Part shown: positions 32,019-39,923 of the stretch, in pieces
Position numbering within the stretch: position 1 is the first letter of the stretch
How the letters are laid out: each line of letters opens with the position of its first letter
DNA from: Bryobacterales bacterium
Lineage (GTDB): Bacteria > Acidobacteriota > Terriglobia > Bryobacterales > Bryobacteraceae
DNA length: 39,923 nt
Assembly: GCA_016789905.1 (NCBI GenBank)
Contig: JAEUQC010000204.1
Location: forward strand, 1-39,923
Reading direction: 5' to 3'
The notes under the pieces: generated by a model
Databases searched by the model: none
What the model saw: the letters and a program-made list of their open reading frames with translations, nothing else
Told to the model about the DNA's origin: nothing
Position numbers and translations under genes: made by a program

Positions 32019-35000
32019 ATGCACCGTCTGCTTCTTGGGCTATGCGCCCTCACCTCCGCGCTGTACGCGCAATCTCCGCTCGGAACCGTTACCGGATTGG
32101 TCTTGGACCCCTCGGGTTCAACGGTCCCGAACGCCTCAATCCGGTTGAGAAACACGGCGACCAATGTCGAAAATGCCGCTACCTCCAATGACTCGGGCGC
32201 ATACGTTTTCGCGAACGTTTTGCCTGGGGAATACACGTTACAGGCGGAGGCGAAGGGCTTCAAAAAACTAGCCACGTCAGCGTTCCCGGTGGCGGCCTAT
32301 CGCACCGTGCGTACCGATTTGAAGGTTGAGGTGGGTGACACGGCCAACACCGTGGAAGTGCGTGGTGAAGTAGCAAGCGTCATCCAATCGGAGAGCCCGT
32401 CGATTGCCACCAGCCTATCTTTGAAAGCGCTGCGGGAGCTGCCCACCAATCTGCGCAGCGTGTTCAATAACTCCGGTGACTCCGGTCTCATCTTTCAGAT
32501 GATGCCGCTGACGGTTCCCGGATTGGTCCAGGTGGGCGCCGGCGCGGCATGGGTCACTCCCGGCGCGGGCGCCAATAGCGTGAAGACCAAAGTGGACGGC
32601 ATCGAAACGAATTTCGGGAACTTCGGAACGCCGGACCCTGTGTCGCAGCCATCCATGGAATCGGTGGGAGAGTTCACCGCGAACATTTTGAGCAACAAAG
32701 CGGAGTTCGGCGGCATGGGCGTGGTGACTTCGGTAACCCGTTCCGGCGGCAACAAGTACCACGGCGATCTGTTCTGGTACGGCCGCAACAGCGCGCTGGA
32801 CGCGCGCAACACGTTCTCGCCGTCCAAGCCATTCCAGAACATTCACAACTACGGCGCCACCTTCGGAGGCCCGTTGAAGAAGGACAAGACATTTTTCCAA
32901 TTGACTTTCGACCAGACCCGCGGCTCGCGTGCCTATCTGTTCAGCCCAAACGTTCCGACGCTGGCGATGCGAGGCGGGGATTTTACGGGCCAGGCGGCGC
33001 TACGCAACCCTTACACCGGCGTTAACCCGTTCGACGGAAACCGGATTCTGCCACAGTTCATCAGCCCGCAGGCGCGGCGAACGCAGGAATTGCTCTTTCC
33101 CCTGCCGAATTTCGGCCCCGCTACATTAACGGCGGCCAACTACCGGGCGGCGTTTAACGGTCCGGAGACGCACAACATATACGAGGCGCGATTGGACCAG
33201 AACTGGACAAGCGCGCACAGCTCATTTGCACGTTATCAGTGGAAGAAGAGCGATTATGAAATTCCGGGAGCACGATCGGCGCTGCCGCCGGAGTCGGTGG
33301 GAACGTCCACGAATATCCGCGAAGTACACTTCGCCACACTGGGCGACGTGATGACGTTGAAGCCGAATATGTTCAATGAGGCGCGGTTTGGGTTTGTCGT
33401 GTTGTCGTCAAAGTCGTTCGCCAACGTCACCGGCCAAAGGCTGATCGACACCATTGGAGTGCAGGGCCTGCCGGCGCGGGGCTTGGCACCGGGCATACCG
33501 GTCATGAACATCACAGGGTTGAGTTCCCCGTTGCAGTCGTTGTTGAACCCGGTCAACGATGGGCACTGGCAGTTTTCAGACAACCTGACGTGGAACACCG
33601 GCCGGCACACGCTCAAATTTGGCGGCGAATACGTGAACTGGTTCGTAAACCGATACCTGCCTTCCGTGCAGGGCTTGTACGGCAGCTTCAGCTTCACCAA
33701 TCGCTATACCGGTAATCCATACGCGGATTTCCTGCTCGGTTTGCCCACGGCAGTCACGCGGATTGATCCCTATCCGACGCAGTACAACCGCTGGAGCGAC
33801 GTATCGTTCTACGCGCAGGACGATTGGAAGATCTCGCAGCGGCTGACCATGAGTTACGGCATTCGGTATGAGTACAACCAGCCGGCCTACGCGCGCGATG
33901 GAAACATGTTCAGCTTCGACCCGAAGAGCGGCAGCGTGATCATTCCGGAAGAGGGCGCCCGAAGGCTGTTCAGCCCCTTCTTCCCAGCGGATGTGCCAAT
34001 AGTCACCGCGTCGAGCCTGGGGCTTCCCAAGACGTTCCGGAACGCGGACAAGAACAACTGGGCGCCTCGGCTGGGGTTCGCCTACCAGTTGAACAACAAG
34101 ACGGTATTGCGCGGCGGCATCGGCGCGTTTTATGGCCACTTCTCCGGCGTCGTTCCGGCGGCCGTTTCCGGCGGGCCGTTCTCGCTGTCCACCACGGCCA
34201 ACAACAATTTCGTGAACGGCCAACCGGTGTTTACGTTCGAGCGGCCGTTCGCCGCCGCGGGCGTGCCCGGCGCGTTGAATCTCAATGGGATTGCACCGGA
34301 CCTGCGCAATCAGATTTCGACACAGTATAGCTTTACGTTTGAGCGGGAACTGTCGGCATCCACGGGGATTCGTGTGAACTACATCGGGTCGAAGGGTTCA
34401 CAACTGCCCTATCAACGGAACATCAACCAGCCGGTGGCGTCCACGACGGCCTTCACGGCTGCGCGACGGCCCTATCCGCGGTACAACAATATCGTCTATG
34501 CCGAGAGCGGCGCGAACAATCTTTATAACGGGCTGCAGGTGCAGTTCAACCGGCGGTTTGAAAAGGGGCTGATGGTCACATCGGCCTGGACGTGGGCGCA
34601 ATCGCTGAGTGAAGTGGACGACACCGGGTCGGCTGAATTGAACACGCAGATTGAGGACGCCTATGACCGGCGGCGTGACCGGTCGGACATCTATTCGGTG
34701 CCGCGGCATCAGTGGATGAATCAGGTTTTGTATGAATTGCCGTTTGCGAAGCAGAACCGGTTCCTGGGCGGCTGGCAGATTTCTGCGCTCATGAACCTTA
34801 GCACGGGCAACTTCCTGAATCCGCTATTCACCGGTTCCGATCCATCGAACACGAATAATGTTGGCGGACGGCCCGACCTGACGGGCACGTTGCAGTATCC
34901 GCAAACGCTCGCCGCGTGGTTCGACCGGACGGCATTCACGCCGCCTCCGGCCAATTCCGGGCGGTTTGGAAACGCGAAACGCAATTCGGTGGTGGGGCCC

Positions 35001-35225
35001 GGTTACATTGTATTCAACGCCGGAATTCAGAAGGGGTTTTCGCTGGAGAGGTTTGGGACTTTGTCGTTAGGGGCGAATTTCCAGAATGTGATGAACCACG
35101 TGAACTACGGACAACCGAACATGACGGCGAATGTGGTGAACGGCGGATCGATTACCAGCACCCACGTTTTCCCGGCGGCCGGAGCCGCACGGTTGGGGCA
35201 GCTCGTTCTGCGTTATAGCTTCTAA
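32019..35225 (+). CDS. Second TonB-dependent receptor, Oar-like
   Basis: A 1068-residue outer-membrane receptor. After the signal peptide (MHRLLLGLCALTSALYAQ) comes the carboxypeptidase-regulatory-like domain (GTVTGLVLDPSGSTVPNASI). The plug follows (ALRELPTNLRSVFNNSGDSG; VGEFTANILSNKAEFGGMG; SVTRSGGNKYHGDLFWYGRN), then a long barrel ending ARLGQLVLRYSF. It shares the plan of the receptor at 17525 but is clearly divergent in sequence, so it is a paralogue rather than a recent duplicate. AGGAG precedes the ATG. No processing enzymes follow; the next 900 bp hold a structured repeat array. Confidence 0.92.
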   Translation: MHRLLLGLCALTSALYAQSPLGTVTGLVLDPSGSTVPNASIRLRNTATNVENAATSNDSGAYVFANVLPGEYTLQAEAKGFKKLATSAFPVAAYRTVRTDLKVEVGDTANTVEVRGEVASVIQSESPSIATSLSLKALRELPTNLRSVFNNSGDSGLIFQMMPLTVPGLVQVGAGAAWVTPGAGANSVKTKVDGIETNFGNFGTPDPVSQPSMESVGEFTANILSNKAEFGGMGVVTSVTRSGGNKYHGDLFWYGRNSALDARNTFSPSKPFQNIHNYGATFGGPLKKDKTFFQLTFDQTRGSRAYLFSPNVPTLAMRGGDFTGQAALRNPYTGVNPFDGNRILPQFISPQARRTQELLFPLPNFGPATLTAANYRAAFNGPETHNIYEARLDQNWTSAHSSFARYQWKKSDYEIPGARSALPPESVGTSTNIREVHFATLGDVMTLKPNMFNEARFGFVVLSSKSFANVTGQRLIDTIGVQGLPARGLAPGIPVMNITGLSSPLQSLLNPVNDGHWQFSDNLTWNTGRHTLKFGGEYVNWFVNRYLPSVQGLYGSFSFTNRYTGNPYADFLLGLPTAVTRIDPYPTQYNRWSDVSFYAQDDWKISQRLTMSYGIRYEYNQPAYARDGNMFSFDPKSGSVIIPEEGARRLFSPFFPADVPIVTASSLGLPKTFRNADKNNWAPRLGFAYQLNNKTVLRGGIGAFYGHFSGVVPAAVSGGPFSLSTTANNNFVNGQPVFTFERPFAAAGVPGALNLNGIAPDLRNQISTQYSFTFERELSASTGIRVNYIGSKGSQLPYQRNINQPVASTTAFTAARRPYPRYNNIVYAESGANNLYNGLQVQFNRRFEKGLMVTSAWTWAQSLSEVDDTGSAELNTQIEDAYDRRRDRSDIYSVPRHQWMNQVLYELPFAKQNRFLGGWQISALMNLSTGNFLNPLFTGSDPSNTNNVGGRPDLTGTLQYPQTLAAWFDRTAFTPPPANSGRFGNAKRNSVVGPGYIVFNAGIQKGFSLERFGTLSLGANFQNVMNHVNYGQPNMTANVVNGGSITSTHVFPAAGAARLGQLVLRYSF

Positions 35226-35252
35226 CTTTCGGCGTAAACGTAAAGAAGACGC

Positions 35253-35890
35253 GAAGCGCCGCCGCTCCACCGGCGGCGCTTCTGGTATCACGGTTCCGCT
35301 TGGCGCGGGTGCTGGGCGCCATTCCCAGCCCGGTGCAGCACGGACCGTGCTTTGCGAAATGTCTCCCACAGGAGCTGCAACTGGGCAGGCAGTCCACCCC
35401 GAGAGGACTGCCCGCAGGCGCTCAACCGTGCGATTCGTTCCGCAAACTCGATATTTGAATGTGGAAAAATGAGCAGCGCCGCCGCTCCACCGGCGGCGCT
35501 GCTCGTACCACGGTTCCGCTTGGCGCGGGTGCTGGGCGCCATTCCCAGCCCGGTGCCGCGCGGACCGTGCTTTGCGAAATGTTTCCCACAGGAGCTGCAA
35601 CTGGGCAGGCAGTCCACCCCGAGAGGACTGCCCGCAGGCGCTCAACCGTGCGATTCATTCCGCAAACTCGATATTTGGTTTTGAAAAAATGCGCTGCGCC
35701 GCCTCTCCCAAAGCGGCGCAGCGCTACCGGTGCGCGCGACCGGACACCGGCCCCGAATCCGGGGTCCGGTCCACGCGTACCAAGTGTCGTAAGACTGGCG
35801 GTGCGGGAGCTAGCAGCAGCGCCGTCAACCCATCCCCATAGGTTGCCGGCCGGCGCTCAACCGCGCGGCCCGTCTCACAACTCCAAGCTA
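35253..35890. repeat. Array of three 220-bp hairpin-rich units
   Basis: Units are anchored at 35256, 35476 and 35696, exactly 220 bp apart. Units 1 and 2 are nearly identical; unit 3 is diverged. Each opens with a long perfect hairpin: 12 bp at 35253-35282, 14 bp at 35471-35504 and 12 bp at 35691-35724. Units 1 and 2 then carry GCTGGG/CCCAGC, GCACGG-A-CCGTGC (unit 2: GCGCGG, still paired through G-U) and GGCAGTCC/GGACTGCC. Unit 3 instead has GACCGGAC/GTCCGGTC (35738-35771). Stem bases change in matched pairs between units, so structure is kept. Because 220 is not a multiple of three, the open frames crossing the array do not encode a repeated protein. Confidence 0.87.
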
Positions 35891-35914
35891 ACAGACGGTT
35901 TGCCGGCGCATTTC

Positions 35915-35935
35915 ACTTTGCAACTCAAAGTTTTT
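35915..35935 (+). terminator. Weak intrinsic terminator after the 220-bp array
   Basis: ACTTTG and CAAAGT pair around a four-to-five-base loop and run into TTTTT (35931-35935). The stem is short and AT-rich, so efficiency may be low. Its position would end a transcript crossing the array. Confidence 0.35.
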
Positions 35936-36153
35936 GAAAACAAAGGAAATATTTTCCTTAAAAAATTGTGACTCACTACGCCGCTCGTTCGACTTTTCGT
36001 GAAATCCTATACAAGTGGCTTGGTTTCAATCACTTACACACTCCAGTCGGCCGGCTATGCAGCGAAACACCTAGATCACACTTTTTTTCTCCATACCTCT
36101 ACAGGTATCTACCTAGGCGTCCGATAGTCTTCTTGAGCAAGGAGCCCCCACAA
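35936..36153 (+). other. AT-rich leader before the SPOR gene
   Basis: This stretch is much richer in A and T than its surroundings. AAGGAAA-TAT-TTTCCTT (35943-35959) is a perfect short palindrome. TATACA at 36008-36013 could be a -10 box, though no well-spaced -35 is visible. The promoter of the SPOR gene probably lies here. Confidence 0.35.
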
Positions 36154-36642
36154 ATGAGTGACCTGACATTCCCTCCCCCGCAGTCGGAAAACATGGAACT
36201 GGCGGCGGCAAACCGCCGGTTGACGACGGCCATTCTCGGCATGACGCTATTAACCGGACTGATCGCCTGTTTAAGCTATCTCGCGGGCAGAACGGTCACC
36301 CACATTCGCAGCGAAACGGCGACGGTTGTCCGCACCGAAATACCGCCTGGGCCGGTTGTGATCAATCCGCTCACCAAACCGTCACCCATTGAGAAGCCCG
36401 TACCCAAGGCGCCGGTTCCGGCGGCCGGTCTGTACTTGCAAGTTGGGCTGATGAATCCGGCGCAAGACCGCTCCATGGAAGAACGGCTGATCGCCCGCGG
36501 TTATGGCGTGCACTTAGTTCCGATGGAGAACTCGCCCGTGACCCGCGTCCTGGTGGGGCCCATTCAGACCTCGGCGCAACAGCGAGAGATGGAAACGAAG
36601 CTCCTGGCTGACGGATATCAGTATTTTCCGCGGCGATTCTAG
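36154..36642 (+). CDS. SPOR-domain inner-membrane protein
   Basis: A 162-residue protein with a short cytoplasmic head, one membrane span (TTAILGMTLLTGLIACLSYL, about 28-47) and a Pro-rich periplasmic linker. The C-terminal SPOR domain reads GLYLQVGLMNPAQDRSMEER, RGYGVHLVPM and TRVLVGPIQTSAQ. SPOR domains bind denuded glycan strands and bring proteins to the division septum. The start at 36154 follows AAGGAG at nine bases; the upstream frame from 35968 runs through the AT-rich leader and is rejected. It stands alone, 105 bp before the next gene. Confidence 0.82.
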   Translation: MSDLTFPPPQSENMELAAANRRLTTAILGMTLLTGLIACLSYLAGRTVTHIRSETATVVRTEIPPGPVVINPLTKPSPIEKPVPKAPVPAAGLYLQVGLMNPAQDRSMEERLIARGYGVHLVPMENSPVTRVLVGPIQTSAQQREMETKLLADGYQYFPRRF

Positions 36643-36746
36643 GGTGTTGCTGCCGGGCATTCCCCCGATTTTCAAGCATCGAAAGTTCCAGTACAATCGG
36701 CTAACCATTTCGAACGAGTAGTCGATATGTGTTACTGAGGGCTACG

Positions 36747-37895
36747 ATGATGCGACACCTGCTACTACCTCTCGCGCTAATTGGATTCCTGCCCGGAACG
36801 CCGGCTCAGGCGTCAAAACGACAACTGATCATTGATATCACGACTCCAGAGGGAGCGACGCTCAAGCACCTGGTGGATGTGCCCGACCCCGCACAGAAGC
36901 TCATTCTGATGGAGGATTTCGCCGTCCGCTTTCCGGCACACCCTTCAACAAGTTGGGTGTTGGGCGAGTTGCAGACCATCTACTCGGAAACGGGCCGGTT
37001 CGCGCTCGCAATCGCGACGGGCGAGCGGATACTGAAACTGGATCCGGACGACATCGCCATATCCCACAACAACCTGAAGGCAGCGGAGGCGGCGACGAAC
37101 GCGGAGTTGGTTCGCAAATGGGCTCACGCTACTGCGCTTGCCGCGCGCAGAGTGGCGACGGCGGCGCGACCCGCTGAGACCGATGAGGCTTCGTGGCGCC
37201 GGGGAGTCGACTACGCCAAACAGGTGGCCGCCAGTTGCGAATACAAACTCTATGCGCTCGCCGTGCAGGCGTCCGATGTAGCGTCCCGGTTGGAATGGAG
37301 TGAAACCCTAACCCGGCTGAATCCGGCATCCTCTTACGGGCCGCTCATCCGCCAGCAGGTGTTCATCAGCTACCAGCAGGCCGGCAACCACACGCGCGCG
37401 CAGGCGATGGTAGACGAGGACCTTCGGGCGAACCGCGCCAGTGACGACATGTTGCTCTACGCGGCCAGCCGCGCGTACGCACGCCAGGACCGGCCGAAGG
37501 TGATTCTCTACGCAAAACGGTTGCTCGATAAGCTTGCCACCCAGTCGCCTCCGGAAGGCGTTACCATCGCGGATTGGACGAAGGGCCGGAACGCAAAACA
37601 GGGCCTGGCGCAGTGGATGCTTGGCGTCATGGCGAGCAACGAACAACGCTGGCCCGACGCCGACCAGCACCTGCGCGCGGCCCTGCCCAACGTAGGGCAG
37701 AACAAAGCGATTTCCGCCGAAGCGCTCTATCACCTGGGTCTTGCTAACTACAAGCTGGGGGAAGCAAAGAACGACAAGAACCGCATTGCCGACGCGTTGA
37801 AGTACAACATGCTATGCGCCGCCATCGCGGGCGACTTCCAGGCCCAGGCGAAGCTAAACGTCGCTTCCATCCGAAGCCAGTTCCACCTGCAATAG
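36747..37895 (+). CDS. Secreted TPR-like repeat protein
   Basis: A 382-residue exported protein. The signal peptide is MMRHLLLPLALIGFLPGTPAQA. The rest is mostly helical with TPR-like pairs (WVLGELQTIYSETGRFALAI; QQVFISYQQAGNHTRAQAMV; LAQWMLGVMASNEQRWPDAD; ALYHLGLANYKLGEAKNDKN). It is probably a periplasmic scaffold; I do not recognise a specific family. I chose ATG 36747, which has GAGGG six bases upstream; a GTG at 36729 would prefix six residues. Its TAG is immediately followed by the convergent nuoI stop, with no bases between. Confidence 0.75.
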   Translation: MMRHLLLPLALIGFLPGTPAQASKRQLIIDITTPEGATLKHLVDVPDPAQKLILMEDFAVRFPAHPSTSWVLGELQTIYSETGRFALAIATGERILKLDPDDIAISHNNLKAAEAATNAELVRKWAHATALAARRVATAARPAETDEASWRRGVDYAKQVAASCEYKLYALAVQASDVASRLEWSETLTRLNPASSYGPLIRQQVFISYQQAGNHTRAQAMVDEDLRANRASDDMLLYAASRAYARQDRPKVILYAKRLLDKLATQSPPEGVTIADWTKGRNAKQGLAQWMLGVMASNEQRWPDADQHLRAALPNVGQNKAISAEALYHLGLANYKLGEAKNDKNRIADALKYNMLCAAIAGDFQAQAKLNVASIRSQFHLQ

Positions 37896-38396
37896 TTAGT
37901 GCGCGCCAGCGCCGTCGGAGAGTGGCGTGGCAGGTCTGGCCGCCAGCGAGATCTGCGTCAACATGTCCTCTTTGCGCATGATGAGCGTCGCAGTGTTATA
38001 GCTGGCCGTCTCGAATCCATGTCCATGGGTGATGGCGTCGGTGGGGCAGGCTTCCACACAAAAGCCACAGAAAATGCAGCGGCTGTAGTCGATGTTGTAC
38101 ACCTCGGCGTACCGGTCACCGCCACTCATGCGCTTGCTGTCGGTGTTCTCGGCGGCTTCGATGTAGATACAACTCGCCGGGCACGCGGCCGCGCAAAGGA
38201 AACACGCGACACACTTTTCAAGGCCGCTCTCGTCGCGTTTCAGCACGTGAGTGCCGCGAAACCGCTCCTGGAAGATCGCCGGCGCCGCCGGATAGTCTTC
38301 AGTAATCGTAGGCGCCATCATTTCCTTGAATGTGACGCTCAATCCCTTCACGATCGCTGCCGTGTTGCCCAGCACTTCCGAAATCTTGGATGCCAT
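37896..38396 (-). CDS. nuoI: NADH-quinone oxidoreductase subunit I (NuoI), 2x[4Fe-4S] ferredoxin
   Basis: A 166-residue iron-sulfur protein. Two complete cluster motifs are present: C62-x2-C65-x2-C68-x3-C72-P (KCVACFLCAAACP) and C107-x2-C110-x2-C113-x3-C117-P (RCIFCGFCVEACP). The spacer YAEVYNIDYSRC and the N-terminal helix (VKGLSVTFKEMM) are typical of complex I subunit I, which carries clusters N6a/N6b on the membrane arm. The ORF extends upstream, but MASKISEVLG at 38396 is the family-like start. No other nuo gene is in the window, so this is a detached copy, either the only nuoI or a second one. It lies 49 bp after the redoxin gene. Confidence 0.92.
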   Translation of the reverse strand: MASKISEVLGNTAAIVKGLSVTFKEMMAPTITEDYPAAPAIFQERFRGTHVLKRDESGLEKCVACFLCAAACPASCIYIEAAENTDSKRMSGGDRYAEVYNIDYSRCIFCGFCVEACPTDAITHGHGFETASYNTATLIMRKEDMLTQISLAARPATPLSDGAGAH

Positions 38397-38445
38397 TCGT
38401 ACTCCAGTGTATCGCGACTCCGGCCCGGAGTCAGTTCCTCGATCC

Positions 38446-38889
38446 TCAACCAGGTTTGTAGGCGGGCACCCGGTCACTGGCCTCGAAAAGCGTAACGCCC
38501 CATCGCACGGCCAGGTTTTCCAATTCGCTCTTGGCGAATCCTTCACTCTTCCAACTCACCGATCCATCCGCCTCCACCAACACCAGGGCGGGAACATGCG
38601 TCAGCCCGTAAGCATTGCTTACCGCGTATCCATCCGCCGCCGGGTCCAGCAGTGTCTCAAATCGCACGCCGAATGCTTGGCGGAACTCTTCGGTTCCCGC
38701 CGCATCGTCCTGCGAAATCCCGATCACTCGCGGTCCGCCACGATCGGCCAACCGCTGCAAATACGGAAACGTCAACTGGCAGGTTGGGCACGTAATCTTG
38801 AAAAACGCCAGCAGCACGGGCGCGGTGAGCCCAGCGGCCGAAACGCCGCTCAACGAAAACGCCGGAGCACGAGCGCCAACTCCGATCAT
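38446..38889 (-). CDS. Thioredoxin-fold redoxin (AhpC/TSA-TlpA type)
   Basis: A 147-residue cytoplasmic protein with the redoxin pattern: GARAPAFSLSGVSAAG, then LLAFFKITCPTCQLTFPYLQ with active-site Cys34 and Cys37, then VIGISQDDAAGTEEFRQAFG, and the cis-proline region THVPALVLVEADG. There is no signal peptide. The CPTC pair suggests disulfide exchange or peroxide reduction. Its start is three bases after the STAS gene stop, so it is in the same transcript as the kinase and STAS genes and probably nuoI. Confidence 0.87.
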   Translation of the reverse strand: MIGVGARAPAFSLSGVSAAGLTAPVLLAFFKITCPTCQLTFPYLQRLADRGGPRVIGISQDDAAGTEEFRQAFGVRFETLLDPAADGYAVSNAYGLTHVPALVLVEADGSVSWKSEGFAKSELENLAVRWGVTLFEASDRVPAYKPG

Positions 38890-38892
38890 TCG

Positions 38893-39306
38893 TTACTCCC
38901 CCGCGCCTTTCTTTCGTTGCTGCAAGAATGTCAAAATATCGAAACGCTTGATTTCCCGATTGGGGAAAAAGCTATTCACCGCGCTCTGTTCATCGTCGAA
39001 GACTTCAAAAACCGTTTCCAACTTGGTCAGCACCAGCAGTTCCACATTGCGGCGGGACAGATTCAGCAGCTTCAGCGCTCCGTCTTTCTTGCGGATCGCC
39101 GAGAAGCTCATCACCAGCGCGCCAAGGCCGGAGGAATCGATATAGTCGACCTCCGCCAAGTTCAGAATCGCGTTGACCGATCCGGTGGCGGCGAGCGATT
39201 TCAGACGCTCCCGGAGCCGGTCGGCGCCATCCCCGGCCACCAGTTGTCCCTTGGCGTCGAGGATCATGATCCCCTCTTTGACACGTTCGCTGAGCGATAG
39301 ATCCAT
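38893..39306 (-). CDS. STAS-domain anti-sigma-factor antagonist-like protein
   Basis: A 137-residue single STAS domain. Its regulatory site is VDYIDSSGLGALVMSF, with the phosphorylatable serine at 58 or 59 as in SpoIIAA/RsbV. The N-terminus (RVKEGIMILDAKGQLVAGDG) is the usual first strand pair. In known systems such a protein is phosphorylated by an HPK-type anti-sigma kinase; here the adjacent kinase is an ordinary two-component sensor kinase. The C-terminal 25 residues are extra (EIKRFDILTFLQQRKKG). It lies four bases after the kinase stop. Confidence 0.88.
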   Translation of the reverse strand: MDLSLSERVKEGIMILDAKGQLVAGDGADRLRERLKSLAATGSVNAILNLAEVDYIDSSGLGALVMSFSAIRKKDGALKLLNLSRRNVELLVLTKLETVFEVFDDEQSAVNSFFPNREIKRFDILTFLQQRKKGAGE

Positions 39307-39310
39307 CGCC

Positions 39311-39923
39311 CTATTGTCGCGCTTCCGCCAGACGAATGGAATCGGCCGGCGCGTCCTCCAGCACCGGGACCGGTGCGTTCAGCGGCAGCACGATCGAAAA
39401 CGTCGTCCCAAGTCCCACCTCGCTGCTCACGTCGATTCGGCCCTGGTGCGCTTTAACAATCCAATTCACAAAACTCAACCCCAGCCCCAGCCCTTTATCG
39501 GGATCCTCTCCGGGCACGCGGTAGAACCGGTCGAAGATATGCGGCAGGCTTGCGGGGGGAATTCCTTTGCCGGAATCGGCGACGGCAATGATCGCGTTGT
39601 CGCCTTCCGTTCGAACGGTCACCCGGACATGGCCGCCCGGAGGCGTGTACTTCAGCGCGTTGGCCAGCAAATTGGCCACCAGCCTGTCCATCTGCGTGCG
39701 GTCGCCGCTGATTACCACGTCGGGCTGCAACTCGCTTCGCAAGTGAAGCCCGGCCTCGGTGGCGGAAATGTCGAACTGCTCCACCAGTTCGGCCACCACC
39801 TCGGTCAAGTTCACCGGTTGCCGGTGCAGCGCCACCTGCCCTGTTTCCGCTTGAGACAGCAGCAGCAGCGCACGCACGATATTGGATATCCGGTCGACAT
39901 CTTCCAACGCGTTCACGATCGCG
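39311..39923 (-). CDS. Sensor histidine kinase, C-terminal part (5' end beyond the window)
   Basis: The last 203 residues or so of a two-component kinase. The dimerisation helix end (DRISNIVRALLLLSQAETGQ) is followed by a complete HATPase domain: N box NLLANALKYTPPGG, G1 DSGKGIPP, F box HIFDRFYR and G2 GLGLGLSFVN. The phospho-accepting histidine and the sensor part lie outside the window. The GTG at 39916 is internal, since the frame stays open to the edge. It is the first visible gene of the leftward kinase-STAS-redoxin-nuoI series. Confidence 0.92.
   Translation of the reverse strand, partial: AIVNALEDVDRISNIVRALLLLSQAETGQVALHRQPVNLTEVVAELVEQFDISATEAGLHLRSELQPDVVISGDRTQMDRLVANLLANALKYTPPGGHVRVTVRTEGDNAIIAVADSGKGIPPASLPHIFDRFYRVPGEDPDKGLGLGLSFVNWIVKAHQGRIDVSSEVGLGTTFSIVLPLNAPVPVLEDAPADSIRLAEARQ

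Noticed and set aside
11305..35890. CRISPR array interpretation of the tandem repeats
   Set aside because: Units of 64, 101 and 220 bp abut directly with no unique spacers between short repeats, and no cas gene is present.
35459..35971. Open frames in both directions through the 220-bp units
   Set aside because: The unit length shifts frame at each copy and changes between copies preserve hairpins rather than codons.
35968..36153. Upstream extension of the SPOR protein by 62 codons
   Set aside because: The extension lies in AT-rich leader sequence without coding character; the ATG at 36154 has a good AAGGAG site.
1..39923. tRNA, rRNA, insertion sequence or phage genes
   Set aside because: I looked for T-loop consensus, transposase motifs and terminal inverted repeats by eye and saw none. 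A covariance-model scan would be decisive for tRNA and small RNA.

Overview
The window is high-GC bacterial chromosome. Two very large TonB-dependent receptors with an N-terminal carboxypeptidase-regulatory-like domain (Oar type), a DUF1549/DUF1553 plus DUF1501 secreted pair, many Tat-like signal peptides and several stand-alone exported enzymes point to an Acidobacteriota genome, most likely of the Solibacter/Bryobacter group. This is inference from gene content; there is no rRNA to confirm it. I saw no tRNA, rRNA, insertion sequence, phage gene or CRISPR array.

Layout. 1-2714: a leftward overlapping chain of an amidohydrolase, an alpha/beta hydrolase and a MutM/Fpg-family glycosylase. 2819-4225: sthA transhydrogenase. 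4241-4752: a 128-bp tandem array. 4811-10619: a leftward series of a TadZ/CpaE-like ATPase, a polytopic membrane protein, an Rrf2 regulator overlapping a CxxCH haem-motif protein, and an exported D-threonine-aldolase-like enzyme. 10889-15222: a small zinc-ribbon protein, a TPR protein whose 3' end is tandemly copied downstream, and a zinc-finger/membrane/LamG-like protein. 15502-17485: a roadblock protein, a repeat-bearing spacer and a degenerate methyltransferase. 17525-26577: a tightly packed rightward operon of TonB receptor, NHL protein, DUF1549/1553 protein, DUF1501 protein and an SUMF1-beta-lactamase fusion. 26574-31540: rodZ, a glycosyltransferase with two methyltransferases, a cupin and msrP. 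31654-35225: a PspC protein and a second TonB receptor. 35253-35890: three 220-bp units, each rich in hairpins. 36154-39923: a SPOR protein, a secreted repeat protein and a leftward histidine kinase-STAS-redoxin-nuoI series.

How the genes fit together. The 17.5-26.6 kb operon looks like an outer-membrane import and periplasmic processing system, with a receptor, a secreted propeller and a haem-motif/DUF1501 pair. The 27.5-30.2 kb block is surface-glycan biosynthesis. The most unusual content lies between genes. Four different short arrays (period 128, 101, 125 and 220 bp) occupy otherwise empty spacers. Three other convergent junctions have no spacer at all, two of them sharing a single CTAG as both stop codons.
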